Both the position numbers and the translations under genes were made by a program. From assembly GCF_006494425.1 (NCBI RefSeq), contig NZ_VHIV01000002.1:1054001-1118000 (forward strand): a stretch of DNA of 64,000 bases, given 5' to 3'. The notes under the pieces were generated by a model. That model saw nothing but the letters and a program-made list of their open reading frames with translations, was not told the DNA's origin and did no database searches. The stretch comes from Bacillus dicomae (GTDB lineage: Bacteria > Bacillota > Bacilli > Bacillales > Bacillaceae_G). Below are positions 46,187-55,455 of the stretch, one piece after another. Numbering within the stretch: the first letter of the stretch is position 1; each line of letters begins with the position of its first letter.

Positions 46187-46222
46187 AAAAAAACAATACT
46201 TTGAAATAAGTATTGTTTTTTT
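46187..46222 (+). terminator. Terminator after copA
   Basis: Perfect repeat AAAAAACAATACTT and complement with a 6-nt loop and T-run. Confidence 0.85.
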
Positions 46223-46310
46223 ATTTATATAGAAAGAAAAAGGATATAATAAAGCAGTGAATCTTAGATGGTAGAAAAGTTAAATGATAGTGTACTAAGG
46301 AGGTTCATAT

Positions 46311-46790
46311 ATGTTAAAAGATATGACCATTAGAACATTCCATAAAGAGGATTTAGAACAAGTATTACAGTTGTTCTATGAAACAGTTCATACAATTAAT
46401 GCAAAAGATTATAAGGTGTTACAGCTACAGGCATGGGCACCAGAGCGACTAGATAGAGAAAGTTGGTTACATTCTTTAGAGAAGAATATTAGTTATGTAG
46501 CGGATTATAACGGTGTGATAGTGGGATTTGGCGATTATAATGATGATCATTACGTAGATCGTTTATTTACACATAAAGATTATCAAGGGAAAAGGATAGC
46601 TTCATACATACTACAGAAGTTAGAAAAAGAAGCAGTGAACTTGGGGCATGGGGAGATATATACAGAGGCGAGTATTACAGCAAAACCTTTCTTTGAAACT
46701 GAAGGTTTTATTTGCATAAAGGAACAAAAGAAACAGCATAATGGTCAGATTTTTATTAATTATGTAATGAAAAAAATAGCCTTCTCATAA
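46311..46790 (+). CDS. GNAT-family N-acetyltransferase
   Basis: A 159-residue acetyl-CoA-dependent transferase. The acetyl-CoA-binding segment is RLFTHKDYQGKRIASYILQ (Q/RxxGxG/A-like loop) followed by a beta strand and the SITAKPFFETEGF block. An AAGGAGG site precedes the ATG. Substrate unknown; the closest relatives are generic YafP-type acetyltransferases. Confidence 0.85.
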   Translation: MLKDMTIRTFHKEDLEQVLQLFYETVHTINAKDYKVLQLQAWAPERLDRESWLHSLEKNISYVADYNGVIVGFGDYNDDHYVDRLFTHKDYQGKRIASYILQKLEKEAVNLGHGEIYTEASITAKPFFETEGFICIKEQKKQHNGQIFINYVMKKIAFS

Positions 46791-46807
46791 ATGAGAAGGC
46801 TATTTTT
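46772..46807. terminator. Bidirectional terminator between GNAT and HU genes
   Basis: Seventeen-bp perfect inverted repeat separated by AA, overlapping the end of the GNAT gene and abutting the HU stop. Confidence 0.88.
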
Positions 46808-46809
46808 CA

Positions 46810-47082
46810 TTATTTTACAGCTTCTTTTAGTTCTTTACCAGCTTTGAAAGCAGGTACTTTAGAAGCTGCGATTTGCATTTCTTCACCAGTTTGTGGGTTA
46901 CGGCCTGTACGAGCAGCTCTTTCGCGAACTTCGAATGTACCGAATCCGATAAGTTGTACTTTTTCACCAGCAGCTAAAGTGTTAGTGATTGATTCTACTA
47001 CAGTTTGTACAACTACAGTAGCTTCTTTTTGAGAAATCTCAGCATTTTGTGCTACGTTTTTAATTAATTCTGTTTTGTTCAT
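46810..47082 (-). CDS. hup: DNA-binding protein HU
   Basis: A 90-residue histone-like protein with the family signature [20 protein letters not shown] in the DNA-gripping beta arms. The start [12 protein letters not shown] at 47082 follows GAGGTG; a GTG at 47091 is upstream but less likely. It is a nucleoid architectural protein, in a single-gene unit. Confidence 0.96.
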   Translation of the reverse strand: MNKTELIKNVAQNAEISQKEATVVVQTVVESITNTLAAGEKVQLIGFGTFEVRERAARTGRNPQTGEEMQIAASKVPAFKAGKELKEAVK

Positions 47083-47122
47083 GTTTTTCACCTCATATGT
47101 AAATAATGCTATTTAAGTTGTT

Positions 47123-47151
47123 ATTATAACGTATAAAACATTCGAGAACAA
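47123..47151 (-). promoter_or_regulatory. Sigma-A promoter of the HU gene
   Basis: Read on the minus strand: TTGTTC (47151-47146), 17-nt spacer, TATAAT (47128-47123). Confidence 0.75.
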
Positions 47152-47223
47152 GTGTACGTACATATATTCGCAAAAAAAATGAAATTTGTAATATTTTTTA
47201 GAGCCACTTTATAGACATTTAGT

Positions 47224-48039
47224 TTAAGCGGATACAGATTTTTTCTTTAATTCGGTATGCTCTTTATTTAGAGGCAGTTTCTTATTATAAGATATGAAAT
47301 AAGGTAATGCTACAAATAGCATACCTCCTACTAAGTTTCCAAAGAAAACAAAAATGAAGTTTGGAAAATATTCAATCCAAGTTAAATGACCGGCAAAAAT
47401 TGCCGCCGGGATGACAAACATATTGGCTACAACGTGTTGAAATCCAATCGCAACAAAAGTCATAACAGGGAACCAAATGCCGATAATTTTTCCGATAAAT
47501 TCTTTACTTCCCATACTGAGCCAAACAGCTAAACAAACGAGCCAATTACATCCGATTGCAGAAATGAAAGCTTGTAGTGGTGTATCTTGTAGTTTAGCTT
47601 GCGCAATAGAAACCGTTTTCGCTAAAAAAGCTCCCTCTGTTAATCCGACGATATGACCGAAAAAATAAGCAACGAATACAGCACCTATGAAGTTGCTAAA
47701 AGTAACAATAACTAAATTTCGAATGAAGTGAAATAAATCGATTTTTTTGTGGAGCCAAGCCATAGAAACTGTCATCATATTGCCAGTTACTAACTCCCCA
47801 CCTGCAAGAATAACGAGTATAAGACCGATAGGGAATACAGCAGCACCTAGAAAACTAGTAAATGATCCCCAAGATTTTGGCATTGTTCCAATAACATGAA
47901 TATCGAGTAAATACCCTAATGCGATGAAAGCACCGCCAAAAAAGCCGAGAATTAGCATAGGGAGTAATGATAAATGAGCTTTTTTTCTTCCGGAATTAGC
48001 AGCAAGTTCCGTAATTTCTTCTGGTGTAAATACAGACAT
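47224..48039 (-). CDS. Formate/nitrite transporter (FNT) family channel
   Basis: A 271-residue membrane protein with six transmembrane segments and the FNT loops (GGELVTGNMM, IGCNWLVCLAVWLS and GFQHVVANMF). FNT proteins form pentameric anion channels for formate, nitrite or hydrosulfide. AAGGAGAG precedes the ATG. Substrate cannot be assigned, but no nitrate or formate genes are adjacent. Confidence 0.9.
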   Translation of the reverse strand: MSVFTPEEITELAANSGRKKAHLSLLPMLILGFFGGAFIALGYLLDIHVIGTMPKSWGSFTSFLGAAVFPIGLILVILAGGELVTGNMMTVSMAWLHKKIDLFHFIRNLVIVTFSNFIGAVFVAYFFGHIVGLTEGAFLAKTVSIAQAKLQDTPLQAFISAIGCNWLVCLAVWLSMGSKEFIGKIIGIWFPVMTFVAIGFQHVVANMFVIPAAIFAGHLTWIEYFPNFIFVFFGNLVGGMLFVALPYFISYNKKLPLNKEHTELKKKSVSA

Positions 48040-48184
48040 GAATAATCTCTCCTTAATAAAATGGTAGAATGAATAGAAGGAACATTTTTAAGAATCTATG
48101 TATTATAAAAACATGTTATGACTTCTGTATAAATTTGTCAAAGGAAGCAAGGATGGGATTGGATATAACTAATGTTGTTCGTGT

Positions 48185-48202
48185 TGTCACATTCATGTAA
48201 CA
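48185..48202. promoter_or_regulatory. 18-bp palindrome in a divergent promoter region
   Basis: TGTCACATTCATGTAACA, arms differing at one position, lies between the divergent FNT and phosphoesterase genes, 33 nt before the latter's ATG. It has the symmetry of a dimeric regulator site; the regulator is unknown. Confidence 0.4.
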
Positions 48203-48235
48203 ATAAGGCTTTAAAGTACGTCTAGAGGTGAGAAC

Positions 48236-49129
48236 ATGAATATGCATCATGTAAAAGAAGAACAGAAAAAATCAATCGTCCAGATATTTATAATCAGTTT
48301 CATAAGTATAGTAATGATTTCTATAAGTTTGTATTTCTATGCGACAGAAATAGAACGAAAACTAGTAACAGTTACGTGGAATGAAATAGAAGCTTCTACA
48401 ATTCCTAAAGAGTTTCATAATAAAAAAATATTGCAGTTCTCAGATGTACATTTAGGACCAGAATTCACACTGAAACAACTAGAAAATTTGGTGGAGAAGA
48501 TGAATACGTTACATCCAGATATAGTAGTTTTTACAGGGGATTTAATAGATAAATTTGGATCGTATCAAGCCGAAAAAGAAGAAGCAAAAGGCATATTACA
48601 GCAAATACATGCGCCCTTAGGGAAATATGCAGTGTTTGGGAATCATGATAGAGGCGGGGGAGGTAGTTTATTTTATAAAAAATATATGGAGGAAGCTGGT
48701 TTCACTGTGTTAGTAAATGAAGTGCAGAAAATTAAAGCGGAAAACGGCAAGTATATTACAATATCAGGTTTGGATGATTTTTTATTAGGGAAGCCACAAA
48801 TAGATCCGACTTTAAAATATATAAGACAACAAGATTTCAATATGCTATTAGTACATGAGCCAGATGTTGTAGACAAAGTAGCAAGTTACCCAGTTGATTT
48901 TCAAATGTCAGGCCATAGTCATGGAGGACAAGTTCAAATTCCTTTTATAGGCCCATTAATTACGACAAAACTAGCTGAGAGTCATGTGGAAGGTATGTAT
49001 GAATTAGAAGGGAAGAATAAGCCGTTACATTTATACGTAAATCGTGGTATTGGGACAACCCGAATGCCTGTTAGATTTTGGAGTGTACCGGAACTTTCAA
49101 TATTTGTGTTAAAGCAAAATAGTAACTAG
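48236..49129 (+). CDS. Membrane-anchored metallophosphoesterase (YkuE-like)
   Basis: A 297-residue calcineurin-type phosphoesterase with one N-terminal transmembrane helix (about 17-37) and metal motifs SDVHLG, GDLID, GNHD, and GHSHGGQ. The domain faces the outside of the membrane, as in YkuE, which has been linked to cell-envelope lipid metabolism. AGAGGTGAG precedes the ATG. Confidence 0.9.
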   Translation: MNMHHVKEEQKKSIVQIFIISFISIVMISISLYFYATEIERKLVTVTWNEIEASTIPKEFHNKKILQFSDVHLGPEFTLKQLENLVEKMNTLHPDIVVFTGDLIDKFGSYQAEKEEAKGILQQIHAPLGKYAVFGNHDRGGGGSLFYKKYMEEAGFTVLVNEVQKIKAENGKYITISGLDDFLLGKPQIDPTLKYIRQQDFNMLLVHEPDVVDKVASYPVDFQMSGHSHGGQVQIPFIGPLITTKLAESHVEGMYELEGKNKPLHLYVNRGIGTTRMPVRFWSVPELSIFVLKQNSN

Positions 49130-49142
49130 TCTATTCAATAAT

Positions 49143-49180
49143 AAAAACAACAATAGGTCCTATAACCTATTGTTGTTTTT
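49143..49180. terminator. Bidirectional terminator between convergent genes
   Basis: Fifteen-bp perfect repeat AAAAACAACAATAGG and complement, between the phosphoesterase and chitinase genes. Confidence 0.85.
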
Positions 49181-49182
49181 TA

Positions 49183-50265
49183 TTATTTTTGCAAGGGAAG
49201 AGCATCAAAATATGTTCTATAGTTACTAGAAAATTCAAAGTTGTTTTTTGCATCCCAATTAATAGACCAAGACATTAAACCGCGAAATACAGGATAGCCA
49301 CTCTGATTAGAAAGTTTATATTTCCCCCCGAAAGGAACTCCTTTAATAATATAATCTAAAGCTTTTTTCATTTCAGTTGGAGAAATATACCCACCACTTG
49401 GAGCTGCCGCTGGTGCTGCAGGAAGACCAATCATTACTTGATCCGAACGAAGAGCTGGGAAAATGTTATTTGCATTACCACCTACAGGAAAACCATGTAA
49501 GAGCATATCTGCCATTGCGACCTCGTAGTCGGCAGTACCTTGATTGTAGTTATTACCGTCCATTCCCATACCGCTGCCAGCATTGTAGTGTTGAACGTGA
49601 ATGTATGTTAGTTTGTCTTTTACTCCGTAAATAATTGGTAAATATGCACCCCAGATGCTTCCGTATGCGCTATAACCGCCTTGAACATAAGCTGTTTCAG
49701 GAGCCATGCTTAATAGAAAGTCTGGACCGTAATGATCTGAGATTGTTCGAATAGCCGAAATAAGATTTACGATTTGAGGAGTAGTTGGGTTTTTGAAATT
49801 AGTGTCATTTCCGTTTAAGTAAATACCTGATTCAAGGTCAATATCTATTCCATCAAAACCGTATTTATCAATCAGAGATTGTATGGAATTAATAAAACGT
49901 TGCTTAGCGGCATTGTCAGGAAGTAAAACGACCCCATTTTGTCCACCTATTGAAAGAACTACCTTTTTTCCTTTACTTTTTAAATAAGAAATATCTGATT
50001 TGAACTCTGCATCTGTACCATAAACAGGAGAAAATTCAACAGTGGAACGATCACCACCAGTTTCACCGAAAGACACATTGATTACGTCCCATTTTGATGA
50101 AACGTCTTTTAATTTAATAATGCCAGTACCGTTATCAAAGTTATGCCAGTATCCAACGAGTAATTTTGATCCTAAATTGTTTGCTGCTTGTGCTTGAAAG
50201 GGGGCTAGCGGTAGTAGTAAGAAAATTACTAACGTACAACAAATAAATTTGAACTTATTAAACAT
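49183..50265 (-). CDS. chiA: Secreted GH18 chitinase, single-domain (ChiA/Chi36 type)
   Basis: A 360-residue enzyme with a signal peptide (about 1-27, cleaved after QAQA) and a GH18 TIM barrel carrying SIGGQ and the catalytic DGIDIDLE (acid Glu). No chitin-binding or fibronectin module is present, which matches the short 36-kDa chitinase of B. cereus. The ATG at 50265 has GGGAGTG upstream; a farther ATG at 50283 lacks a site. It acts outside the cell on chitin. Confidence 0.92.
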   Translation of the reverse strand: MFNKFKFICCTLVIFLLLPLAPFQAQAANNLGSKLLVGYWHNFDNGTGIIKLKDVSSKWDVINVSFGETGGDRSTVEFSPVYGTDAEFKSDISYLKSKGKKVVLSIGGQNGVVLLPDNAAKQRFINSIQSLIDKYGFDGIDIDLESGIYLNGNDTNFKNPTTPQIVNLISAIRTISDHYGPDFLLSMAPETAYVQGGYSAYGSIWGAYLPIIYGVKDKLTYIHVQHYNAGSGMGMDGNNYNQGTADYEVAMADMLLHGFPVGGNANNIFPALRSDQVMIGLPAAPAAAPSGGYISPTEMKKALDYIIKGVPFGGKYKLSNQSGYPVFRGLMSWSINWDAKNNFEFSSNYRTYFDALPLQK

Positions 50266-50535
50266 ATCAACACTCCCATACAAAAAGTTGTCTAGATGTA
50301 TAATCTTGTTTGTTTAATAATATCTGAAAATTCATTTTTTTGTAAGGTGACTATAATTTTCTCAACAATTGTTTATGGGAAATTATTAAATCTAATGAAA
50401 TAATTTCTGTAGGAGCTTGCATTACAATTGTTAATTTCAGAATATTTTGATATATTTTAAAGTATAGGACAAGATTTTTCGCATAGTACTCTTACATAAA
50501 TTTCAAAATTAAGTTTGGAAGGGGATGTACAAGAG

Positions 50536-51930
50536 TTGGATAAAAATCTTAAGAAAGATCTTAAAATACGTCACATTACGATGATTTCAATTGGCGGCGT
50601 AATAGGAGCTGGTTTGTTTGTTGGGAGTGGTGCGGTTGTGCATTCTGCAGGACCTGGTTCTATTGTTTCATATGCTTTAGCAGGTCTACTAGTTATTTTC
50701 GTTATGAGAATGCTAGGAGAAATGGCAGCTATTAACCCGACAAGTGGTTCATTTGCAACATATGCACGTGAAGCAATTGGTCCATGGGCAGGTTATACAA
50801 TTGGATGGCTATATTGGTTTTTCTGGGTAATTGTTATTGCGATAGAAGCCACAGCAGGTGCTGGTATTATTCAATACTGGATTCCAGATATCCCACTCTG
50901 GTTATTAAGCCTAATATTAACGATTTTATTAACATTGACGAATGTTTTTTCGGTGAAATCATTTGGTGAGTTTGAATATTGGTTCTCTTTTATTAAAGTG
51001 ATAAGTATTGTTTTGTTCCTTTGTCTTGGACTAGCTGTTATTTTAGGGTTTATACCAGGAACGGAAGCACCTGGCACTTCGAATTTAGTAGGGCAAGGAG
51101 GATTTATGCCAAATGGTATAAGTTCGGTGCTACTTGGAATCACTGTCGTTATATTTTCATTTATGGGATCAGAGATTGTTGCGGTAGCTGCTGGTGAATC
51201 GGCAGAACCTGTAAAAGCAGTCAAAACAGCAACAAATAGTGTCATTTGGCGTATTCTCGTATTTTTCATTGGATCAATTGCTGTAGTTGTTACACTTCTT
51301 CCATGGAATTCAGCGAACATACTAAAAAGTCCGTTTGTAGCGGTACTTGAACATATTGGAATACCGGCAGCGGCGCAAATTATGAATTTTATCGTTTTAA
51401 CAGCCGTACTTTCTTGTTTAAATTCGGGTTTATATACAAACTCAAGAATGCTTTTTTCGATGGCAGAAAGAGGAGATGCTCCAAAGGCATTTTTGAAATT
51501 GAACAGTAGTGGTGTTCCAGTTCGAGCGGTTTTATTTGGAACTTTCTTTGCTTATATTGGAGTTATTTTTAGTTACATATCTCCAGATAAAGTATTTTTA
51601 TTTTTAGTGAATGCATCTGGTGGGATTGCATTACTCGTTTATCTCGTTATAGCGGTTTCACATTTAAAAATTCGTAAAAAAATGCGGAAAGTAGAACAGC
51701 AAAATTTGAAAGTGAAAATGTGGTTATTTCCGTACGTAACATATGTTACAATTGCCGCTATTATAGCAGTTTTAATTGCGATGCTTGCAATTGAATCTTT
51801 ACGTTCACAAGCACTTTTGACGATGTTTGTTACGGTTCTTATAATCATTTCTTATTTTATTTTTAATAGAAATAAAAATAGTACAGTGTTGAATACTAAA
51901 AGGAAGAATGAGGAATCTGTTCGATTCTAA
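50536..51930 (+). CDS. APC-family amino acid permease (GABA/aromatic amino acid type)
   Basis: A transporter of about 464 residues with twelve transmembrane helices and the family hallmarks ITMISIGGVIGAGLFVGSG and EMAAINPTSGSFATYAREA. It is closest to GabP-type permeases of the AAT subfamily. The start is uncertain: TTG at 50536 (AAGGGG upstream) or TTG at 50515; no ATG fits. Substrate not determinable. Confidence 0.88.
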   Translation: MDKNLKKDLKIRHITMISIGGVIGAGLFVGSGAVVHSAGPGSIVSYALAGLLVIFVMRMLGEMAAINPTSGSFATYAREAIGPWAGYTIGWLYWFFWVIVIAIEATAGAGIIQYWIPDIPLWLLSLILTILLTLTNVFSVKSFGEFEYWFSFIKVISIVLFLCLGLAVILGFIPGTEAPGTSNLVGQGGFMPNGISSVLLGITVVIFSFMGSEIVAVAAGESAEPVKAVKTATNSVIWRILVFFIGSIAVVVTLLPWNSANILKSPFVAVLEHIGIPAAAQIMNFIVLTAVLSCLNSGLYTNSRMLFSMAERGDAPKAFLKLNSSGVPVRAVLFGTFFAYIGVIFSYISPDKVFLFLVNASGGIALLVYLVIAVSHLKIRKKMRKVEQQNLKVKMWLFPYVTYVTIAAIIAVLIAMLAIESLRSQALLTMFVTVLIIISYFIFNRNKNSTVLNTKRKNEESVRF

Positions 51931-52090
51931 TTTCTTGTTTTCTAAGAAATGCTACATCCAATCATTGGTAGAAAAGATTCATATAGAAGTAAAGAAAGAG
52001 TAATTACTATTGTCATAGTGAATATAAACTTTTTTCTTGACTTTTTATACGAAGGCGAGCAAAATGGTAAAAAAGGAAGGGGGGATGACG

Positions 52091-52408
52091 ATGGAAGAGT
52101 ACGTATTAGAGCTGTATAACCTGTTATATACGACAGAATGGCAAGATATTGTTTCGTTTCTAGGAATCGTATTTTGTATGAAGATTGTAATTGTATATAT
52201 GGAAGAGCAAGGTATGTTCTATTCCTTCTCATCCCCGTTCGATGTGCAACGCGAGCCGTTGCCAAACTATGCCAAGGTAAATTACGAACAATTTCCTTTT
52301 GTAGTTTTCTTTATGATTCGATTTATTACAGCAATTGTAAAGAAAAAGGAAAGTGACGATGAAGAGTGCCACTCAACTTGTAATATAGCGAATGTTTTTT
52401 TTAGCTAA
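52091..52408 (+). CDS. Hypothetical protein, 105 residues
   Basis: Starts at the ATG at 52091 because GGAAGGGGGG lies 6 nt upstream. The product has a hydrophobic segment around residues 20-36 (IVSFLGIVFCMKIVIVYM) and a second near 75-88, with a charged tail containing ESDDEECHSTC. It may be a small membrane protein. No family recognised. Another small gene follows 19 nt later. Confidence 0.55.
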   Translation: MEEYVLELYNLLYTTEWQDIVSFLGIVFCMKIVIVYMEEQGMFYSFSSPFDVQREPLPNYAKVNYEQFPFVVFFMIRFITAIVKKKESDDEECHSTCNIANVFFS

Positions 52409-52427
52409 ATACAAGGAGGAGATTTAT

Positions 52428-52544
52428 ATGTGGTTTCGATTTCTTATGATTGGTTTCTTTTCATTAACAGCAATTTCTTTAATGGGATATCAAGTGTCTG
52501 AAATTTTTCAAGCATATAGCGATACATTTTTTAACAAAAACTAA
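52428..52544 (+). CDS. 38-residue single-helix membrane peptide
   Basis: A short ORF with an ideal AGGAGGAG ribosome site encodes MWFRFLMIGFFSLTAISLMG plus a short polar tail ending FFNKN. The hydrophobic helix spans the membrane and the tail is amphipathic. A perfect hairpin terminator follows. It shares a transcript-like layout with the preceding 105-residue gene. Confidence 0.6.
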   Translation: MWFRFLMIGFFSLTAISLMGYQVSEIFQAYSDTFFNKN

Positions 52545-52573
52545 TCGAATTGCTATTTGAATAATAAAGCGAT

Positions 52574-52615
52574 AAAATCCTTCTTAAGAAGTTTTATTAA
52601 GAAGGATTTTTTTCT
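52574..52615 (+). terminator. Terminator after the 38-residue gene
   Basis: Fourteen-bp perfect repeat AAAATCCTTCTTAA and complement with a T-run. Confidence 0.85.
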
Positions 52616-52721
52616 TTGTTTTGTCTTGCTGTGTCAAACTATTGTCACATTTACACTGTGAATAGTATGTTAAAATAGTGAGGTTACGTATACATATTTG
52701 AAGGAAGAGGGAGTGACCATT

Positions 52722-53264
52722 TTGGTGGATCAATCAACAAATCAGAAAAGCTATGCTCCTATTGTGATAACGCTTTCTGTAATTGTAAATGCGATTATTT
52801 TATTTTTGTTCTTTGGACCTGTTGGCTATGAAGGAGAATTACATTTTGATGTAACGATTTTACCAATGTTAAACGCAATTTTTAATAGCTTTACGTTCGT
52901 ATTCTTATTAGCAGCTTTATACTCTATTATTAAGAAGAATGTGAAAATGCACCGTGGTTTCATCTTAGCAGCATTTACAACGACGTTGCTATTTTGTGTT
53001 TCGTATTTATCGTACCATTACTTAGCGCCAGCAACACATTTTGGCGGAGAAGGATTTATTAAATATGTGTATTTTATCATTTTAATTACACACATTATCC
53101 TAGCAGCAATTATCGTACCACTTGCATTATTTTCACTTGTATTTGGCTTTACAAATCAATTAGCACGTCACCGTAAAATTGTACGTTGGACGATGCCGAT
53201 TTGGTTATATGTAAGTTTATCTGGTGTTATTGTTTACTTAATGATCTCACCTTATTACCAATAA
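52722..53264 (+). CDS. DUF420 membrane protein (YozB/CtaM-like)
   Basis: A 180-residue protein with five transmembrane helices. Conserved histidines are in KMHRGFILAAF, SYHYLAPATHFGG, LITHIILA and ARHRKIVRWT, which is the DUF420 pattern. Family member CtaM is needed for heme-A terminal oxidase function in staphylococci, so a role in cytochrome oxidase maturation is plausible. Start choice TTG 52722 or GTG 52725, both 7-10 nt after AGGGAGTG. Confidence 0.85.
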   Translation: MVDQSTNQKSYAPIVITLSVIVNAIILFLFFGPVGYEGELHFDVTILPMLNAIFNSFTFVFLLAALYSIIKKNVKMHRGFILAAFTTTLLFCVSYLSYHYLAPATHFGGEGFIKYVYFIILITHIILAAIIVPLALFSLVFGFTNQLARHRKIVRWTMPIWLYVSLSGVIVYLMISPYYQ

Positions 53265-53296
53265 AAAATCTCAGCCTGTAGGCTGGGATTTTTTTA
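53265..53296 (+). terminator. Terminator after the DUF420 gene
   Basis: Hairpin AAATCTCAGCC / GGCTGGGATTT with TGTA loop and T-run. Confidence 0.8.
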
Positions 53297-53380
53297 TTAA
53301 GCAAATATTTTTGTGAAATGAAAAAAATATGGTATACAAAAGTATAGTTGCTTTTCATATAGAAGGGATGGTAAAGGAAT

Positions 53381-54544
53381 ATGCAAAATTTTGTATTTCG
53401 TAATCCAACGAAACTTATTTTCGGTAAAGGTCAATTAGAACAGTTAAAAACTGAAATTCCACAGTTTGGTAAAAAAGTTCTTCTCGTATACGGGGGAGGC
53501 AGCATTAAGAGAAACGGTATTTATGATAATGTAATTTCTATTTTAAAGGATATAAATGCAGAAATATTTGAATTGACAGGTGTGGAACCGAATCCGCGTG
53601 TATCAACTGTAAAAAAAGGAATTCAAATTTGTAAAGAAAATGGTGTTGAATTTATTTTAGCAGTTGGCGGAGGAAGTGTAATTGACTGCACGAAAGCAAT
53701 TGCTGCTGGTAGTAAGTACGATGGAGATGTGTGGGATATTGTAACGAAAAAAGCATTTGCTAGTGAGGCATTACCATTTGGTACTGTGCTTACTCTTGCG
53801 GCAACGGGATCTGAAATGAATGCTGGTTCTGTAATTACAAACTGGGAAACGAATGAAAAATATGGCTGGGGTAGCCCGGTTACTTTCCCGCAGTTTTCGA
53901 TTTTAGATCCAGTTCATACTGCGTCTGTGCCGAGGGATCAAACAATTTACGGCATGGTAGATATTATGTCACATGTATTAGAGCAATATTTCCATCATGG
54001 AACAAATACAGAATTACAAGATCGTTATTGTGAATCTGTTTTAAAAACAGTAATTGAGACAGCTCCTAAGCTGTTAAGTGATTTAGAAAATTATGAGCAT
54101 AGAGAAACCATTTTATATTGCGGTACTATGGCGTTAAATGGCATTTTAGCGATGGGGGTAAAAGGAGACTGGGCAACTCATAATATTGAGCATGCAGTTT
54201 CTGCGGTTCATGACATACCACACGGGGGTGGCCTTGCGATTCTATTCCCGAACTGGATGAAGCATGTTGTAGATGAAAATGTAAGTCGTTTTAAACAGTT
54301 CGCTATTCGTGTATTCGATGTAGAAACAGATGGAAAGACTGATCGAGAAATTGCGTTAGAAGGAATTGAGGCTTTACGTCAATTTTGGACTTCAATTGAG
54401 GCACCAGTAAAGTTATCTGATTACGCTATTGGAGAAAATGAAATTGATTTAATGGCGGATAAAGCGATGGCTTATGGCGAATTTGGTAACTTTAAAAAAT
54501 TAAATAAAGATGATGTTTTAAGCATATATAAAGCTTCCTTATAA
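53381..54544 (+). CDS. Iron-containing alcohol dehydrogenase (YugJ/BdhA type)
   Basis: A 387-residue group III alcohol dehydrogenase, probably NAD(P)H-dependent butanol dehydrogenase-like. Landmarks are the GGGS nucleotide motif ([15 protein letters not shown]) and the metal-ligand region [20 protein letters not shown]. Full family length. AGAAGGGATGG lies upstream of the ATG. Physiological substrate unknown. Confidence 0.92.
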   Translation: MQNFVFRNPTKLIFGKGQLEQLKTEIPQFGKKVLLVYGGGSIKRNGIYDNVISILKDINAEIFELTGVEPNPRVSTVKKGIQICKENGVEFILAVGGGSVIDCTKAIAAGSKYDGDVWDIVTKKAFASEALPFGTVLTLAATGSEMNAGSVITNWETNEKYGWGSPVTFPQFSILDPVHTASVPRDQTIYGMVDIMSHVLEQYFHHGTNTELQDRYCESVLKTVIETAPKLLSDLENYEHRETILYCGTMALNGILAMGVKGDWATHNIEHAVSAVHDIPHGGGLAILFPNWMKHVVDENVSRFKQFAIRVFDVETDGKTDREIALEGIEALRQFWTSIEAPVKLSDYAIGENEIDLMADKAMAYGEFGNFKKLNKDDVLSIYKASL

Positions 54545-54555
54545 GTGAATTGAGT

Positions 54556-54597
54556 AAAGAAACCCATTTGATATAACGATCAAATGGGTTTCTTTTT
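54556..54597 (+). terminator. Terminator after the dehydrogenase gene
   Basis: Seventeen-bp perfect inverted repeat with 6-nt loop followed by T-run. Confidence 0.88.
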
Positions 54598-54611
54598 TAT
54601 TGTCTATAACC

Positions 54612-54651
54612 GTTTTTGACTGTTTTTGATTATTTATGAATGTTTATGGTT
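54612..54651. repeat. Four tandem 10-bp repeats, putative FruR operator
   Basis: GTTTTTGACT, GTTTTTGATT, ATTTATGAAT and GTTTATGGTT follow one another without gaps (consensus GTTTWTGRNT). The 10-bp period places each copy on the same DNA face. The array ends at the -35 of the fruRKA promoter, an appropriate place for DeoR-family repressor binding. Confidence 0.75.
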
Positions 54652-54678
54652 GATTTGTGTGGTCGTTTTCATTATACT
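54650..54678 (+). promoter_or_regulatory. Sigma-A promoter of the fructose operon
   Basis: TTGATT, 17-nt spacer, TATACT, 25 nt upstream of the fruR start and overlapping the edge of the repeat array. Confidence 0.8.
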
Positions 54679-54702
54679 GTAATCAAAGAAGAGGTGAATA
54701 AA

Positions 54703-55455
54703 ATGTTAACTCCTGAACGTCATCAAATGATATTGCAACTTGTAAAAGAGCAGAAGGTTGTTAAGTTACAACAATTAGTAGAAAGAACAGAAAGCTCTGA
54801 ATCAACAATTCGTCGTGATTTAGCACAATTGGAAAAGCAAAGATTATTAAAAAGAGTTCACGGTGGTGCTGCTGTTTTAACAGGAAAAGGACAAGAGCCA
54901 ACGATGGTTGAAAAATCATCCAAAAACATTCAAATAAAACAACAAATTGCGAAATATGCGTCTAACATAGTTGAACAAGGTGATTGCATTTATTTAGATG
55001 CAGGAAGTACGACATTTGAAATGATCCCATTTTTAATAAATAAAGATGTTACTGTCGTTACGAATGGACTTATGCATATTGAAGCTTTAGTTGAAAATAA
55101 TATTCGTGCATATTTACTAGGCGGAATGATGAAGAGTAGGACGAAAGCTTTAATCGGTGCAATGGCGCAGGAAAGTATACAGAAGTATCGTTTTGATAAA
55201 TGTTTTTTAGGGGCGAATGGTGTACATGAACAGCTTGGTTTTACAACACCAGATCCAGAAGAGGCACTTTTAAAGCAAATGGCATTAACATTAGCAAACG
55301 AAGGATATTTCTTAATTGATGAAAGTAAGTTTTCAGAAGTTGCGTTTGCGAAAATTGCCAATGTTGAAGAGGCAAATATTATTACAAACCATTTAGAAAT
55401 TGATTTAGAAAAATATAAAAGACAAACCAATGTAATTGAGGCTGATAAACAATGA
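54703..55455 (+). CDS. fruR: DeoR-family repressor of the fructose operon (FruR)
   Basis: A 250-residue regulator with an N-terminal DeoR helix-turn-helix (MLTPERHQMILQLV; SSESTIRRDLAQLEKQ) and a C-terminal sugar-phosphate-sensing domain (about 75-235; GSTTFEM and NGxH motifs). The start at 54703 follows AGAGGTG; the ORF is open further upstream without a ribosome site. It overlaps fruK by 4 nt and likely responds to fructose-1-phosphate. Confidence 0.92.
   Translation: MLTPERHQMILQLVKEQKVVKLQQLVERTESSESTIRRDLAQLEKQRLLKRVHGGAAVLTGKGQEPTMVEKSSKNIQIKQQIAKYASNIVEQGDCIYLDAGSTTFEMIPFLINKDVTVVTNGLMHIEALVENNIRAYLLGGMMKSRTKALIGAMAQESIQKYRFDKCFLGANGVHEQLGFTTPDPEEALLKQMALTLANEGYFLIDESKFSEVAFAKIANVEEANIITNHLEIDLEKYKRQTNVIEADKQ

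Noticed and set aside
52640-52680. ResD or Fnr site before the DUF420 gene (TGTCAC and TGTGAATAG elements)
   Set aside because: Partial resemblance only; no clear symmetric or repeated site at the correct spacing.
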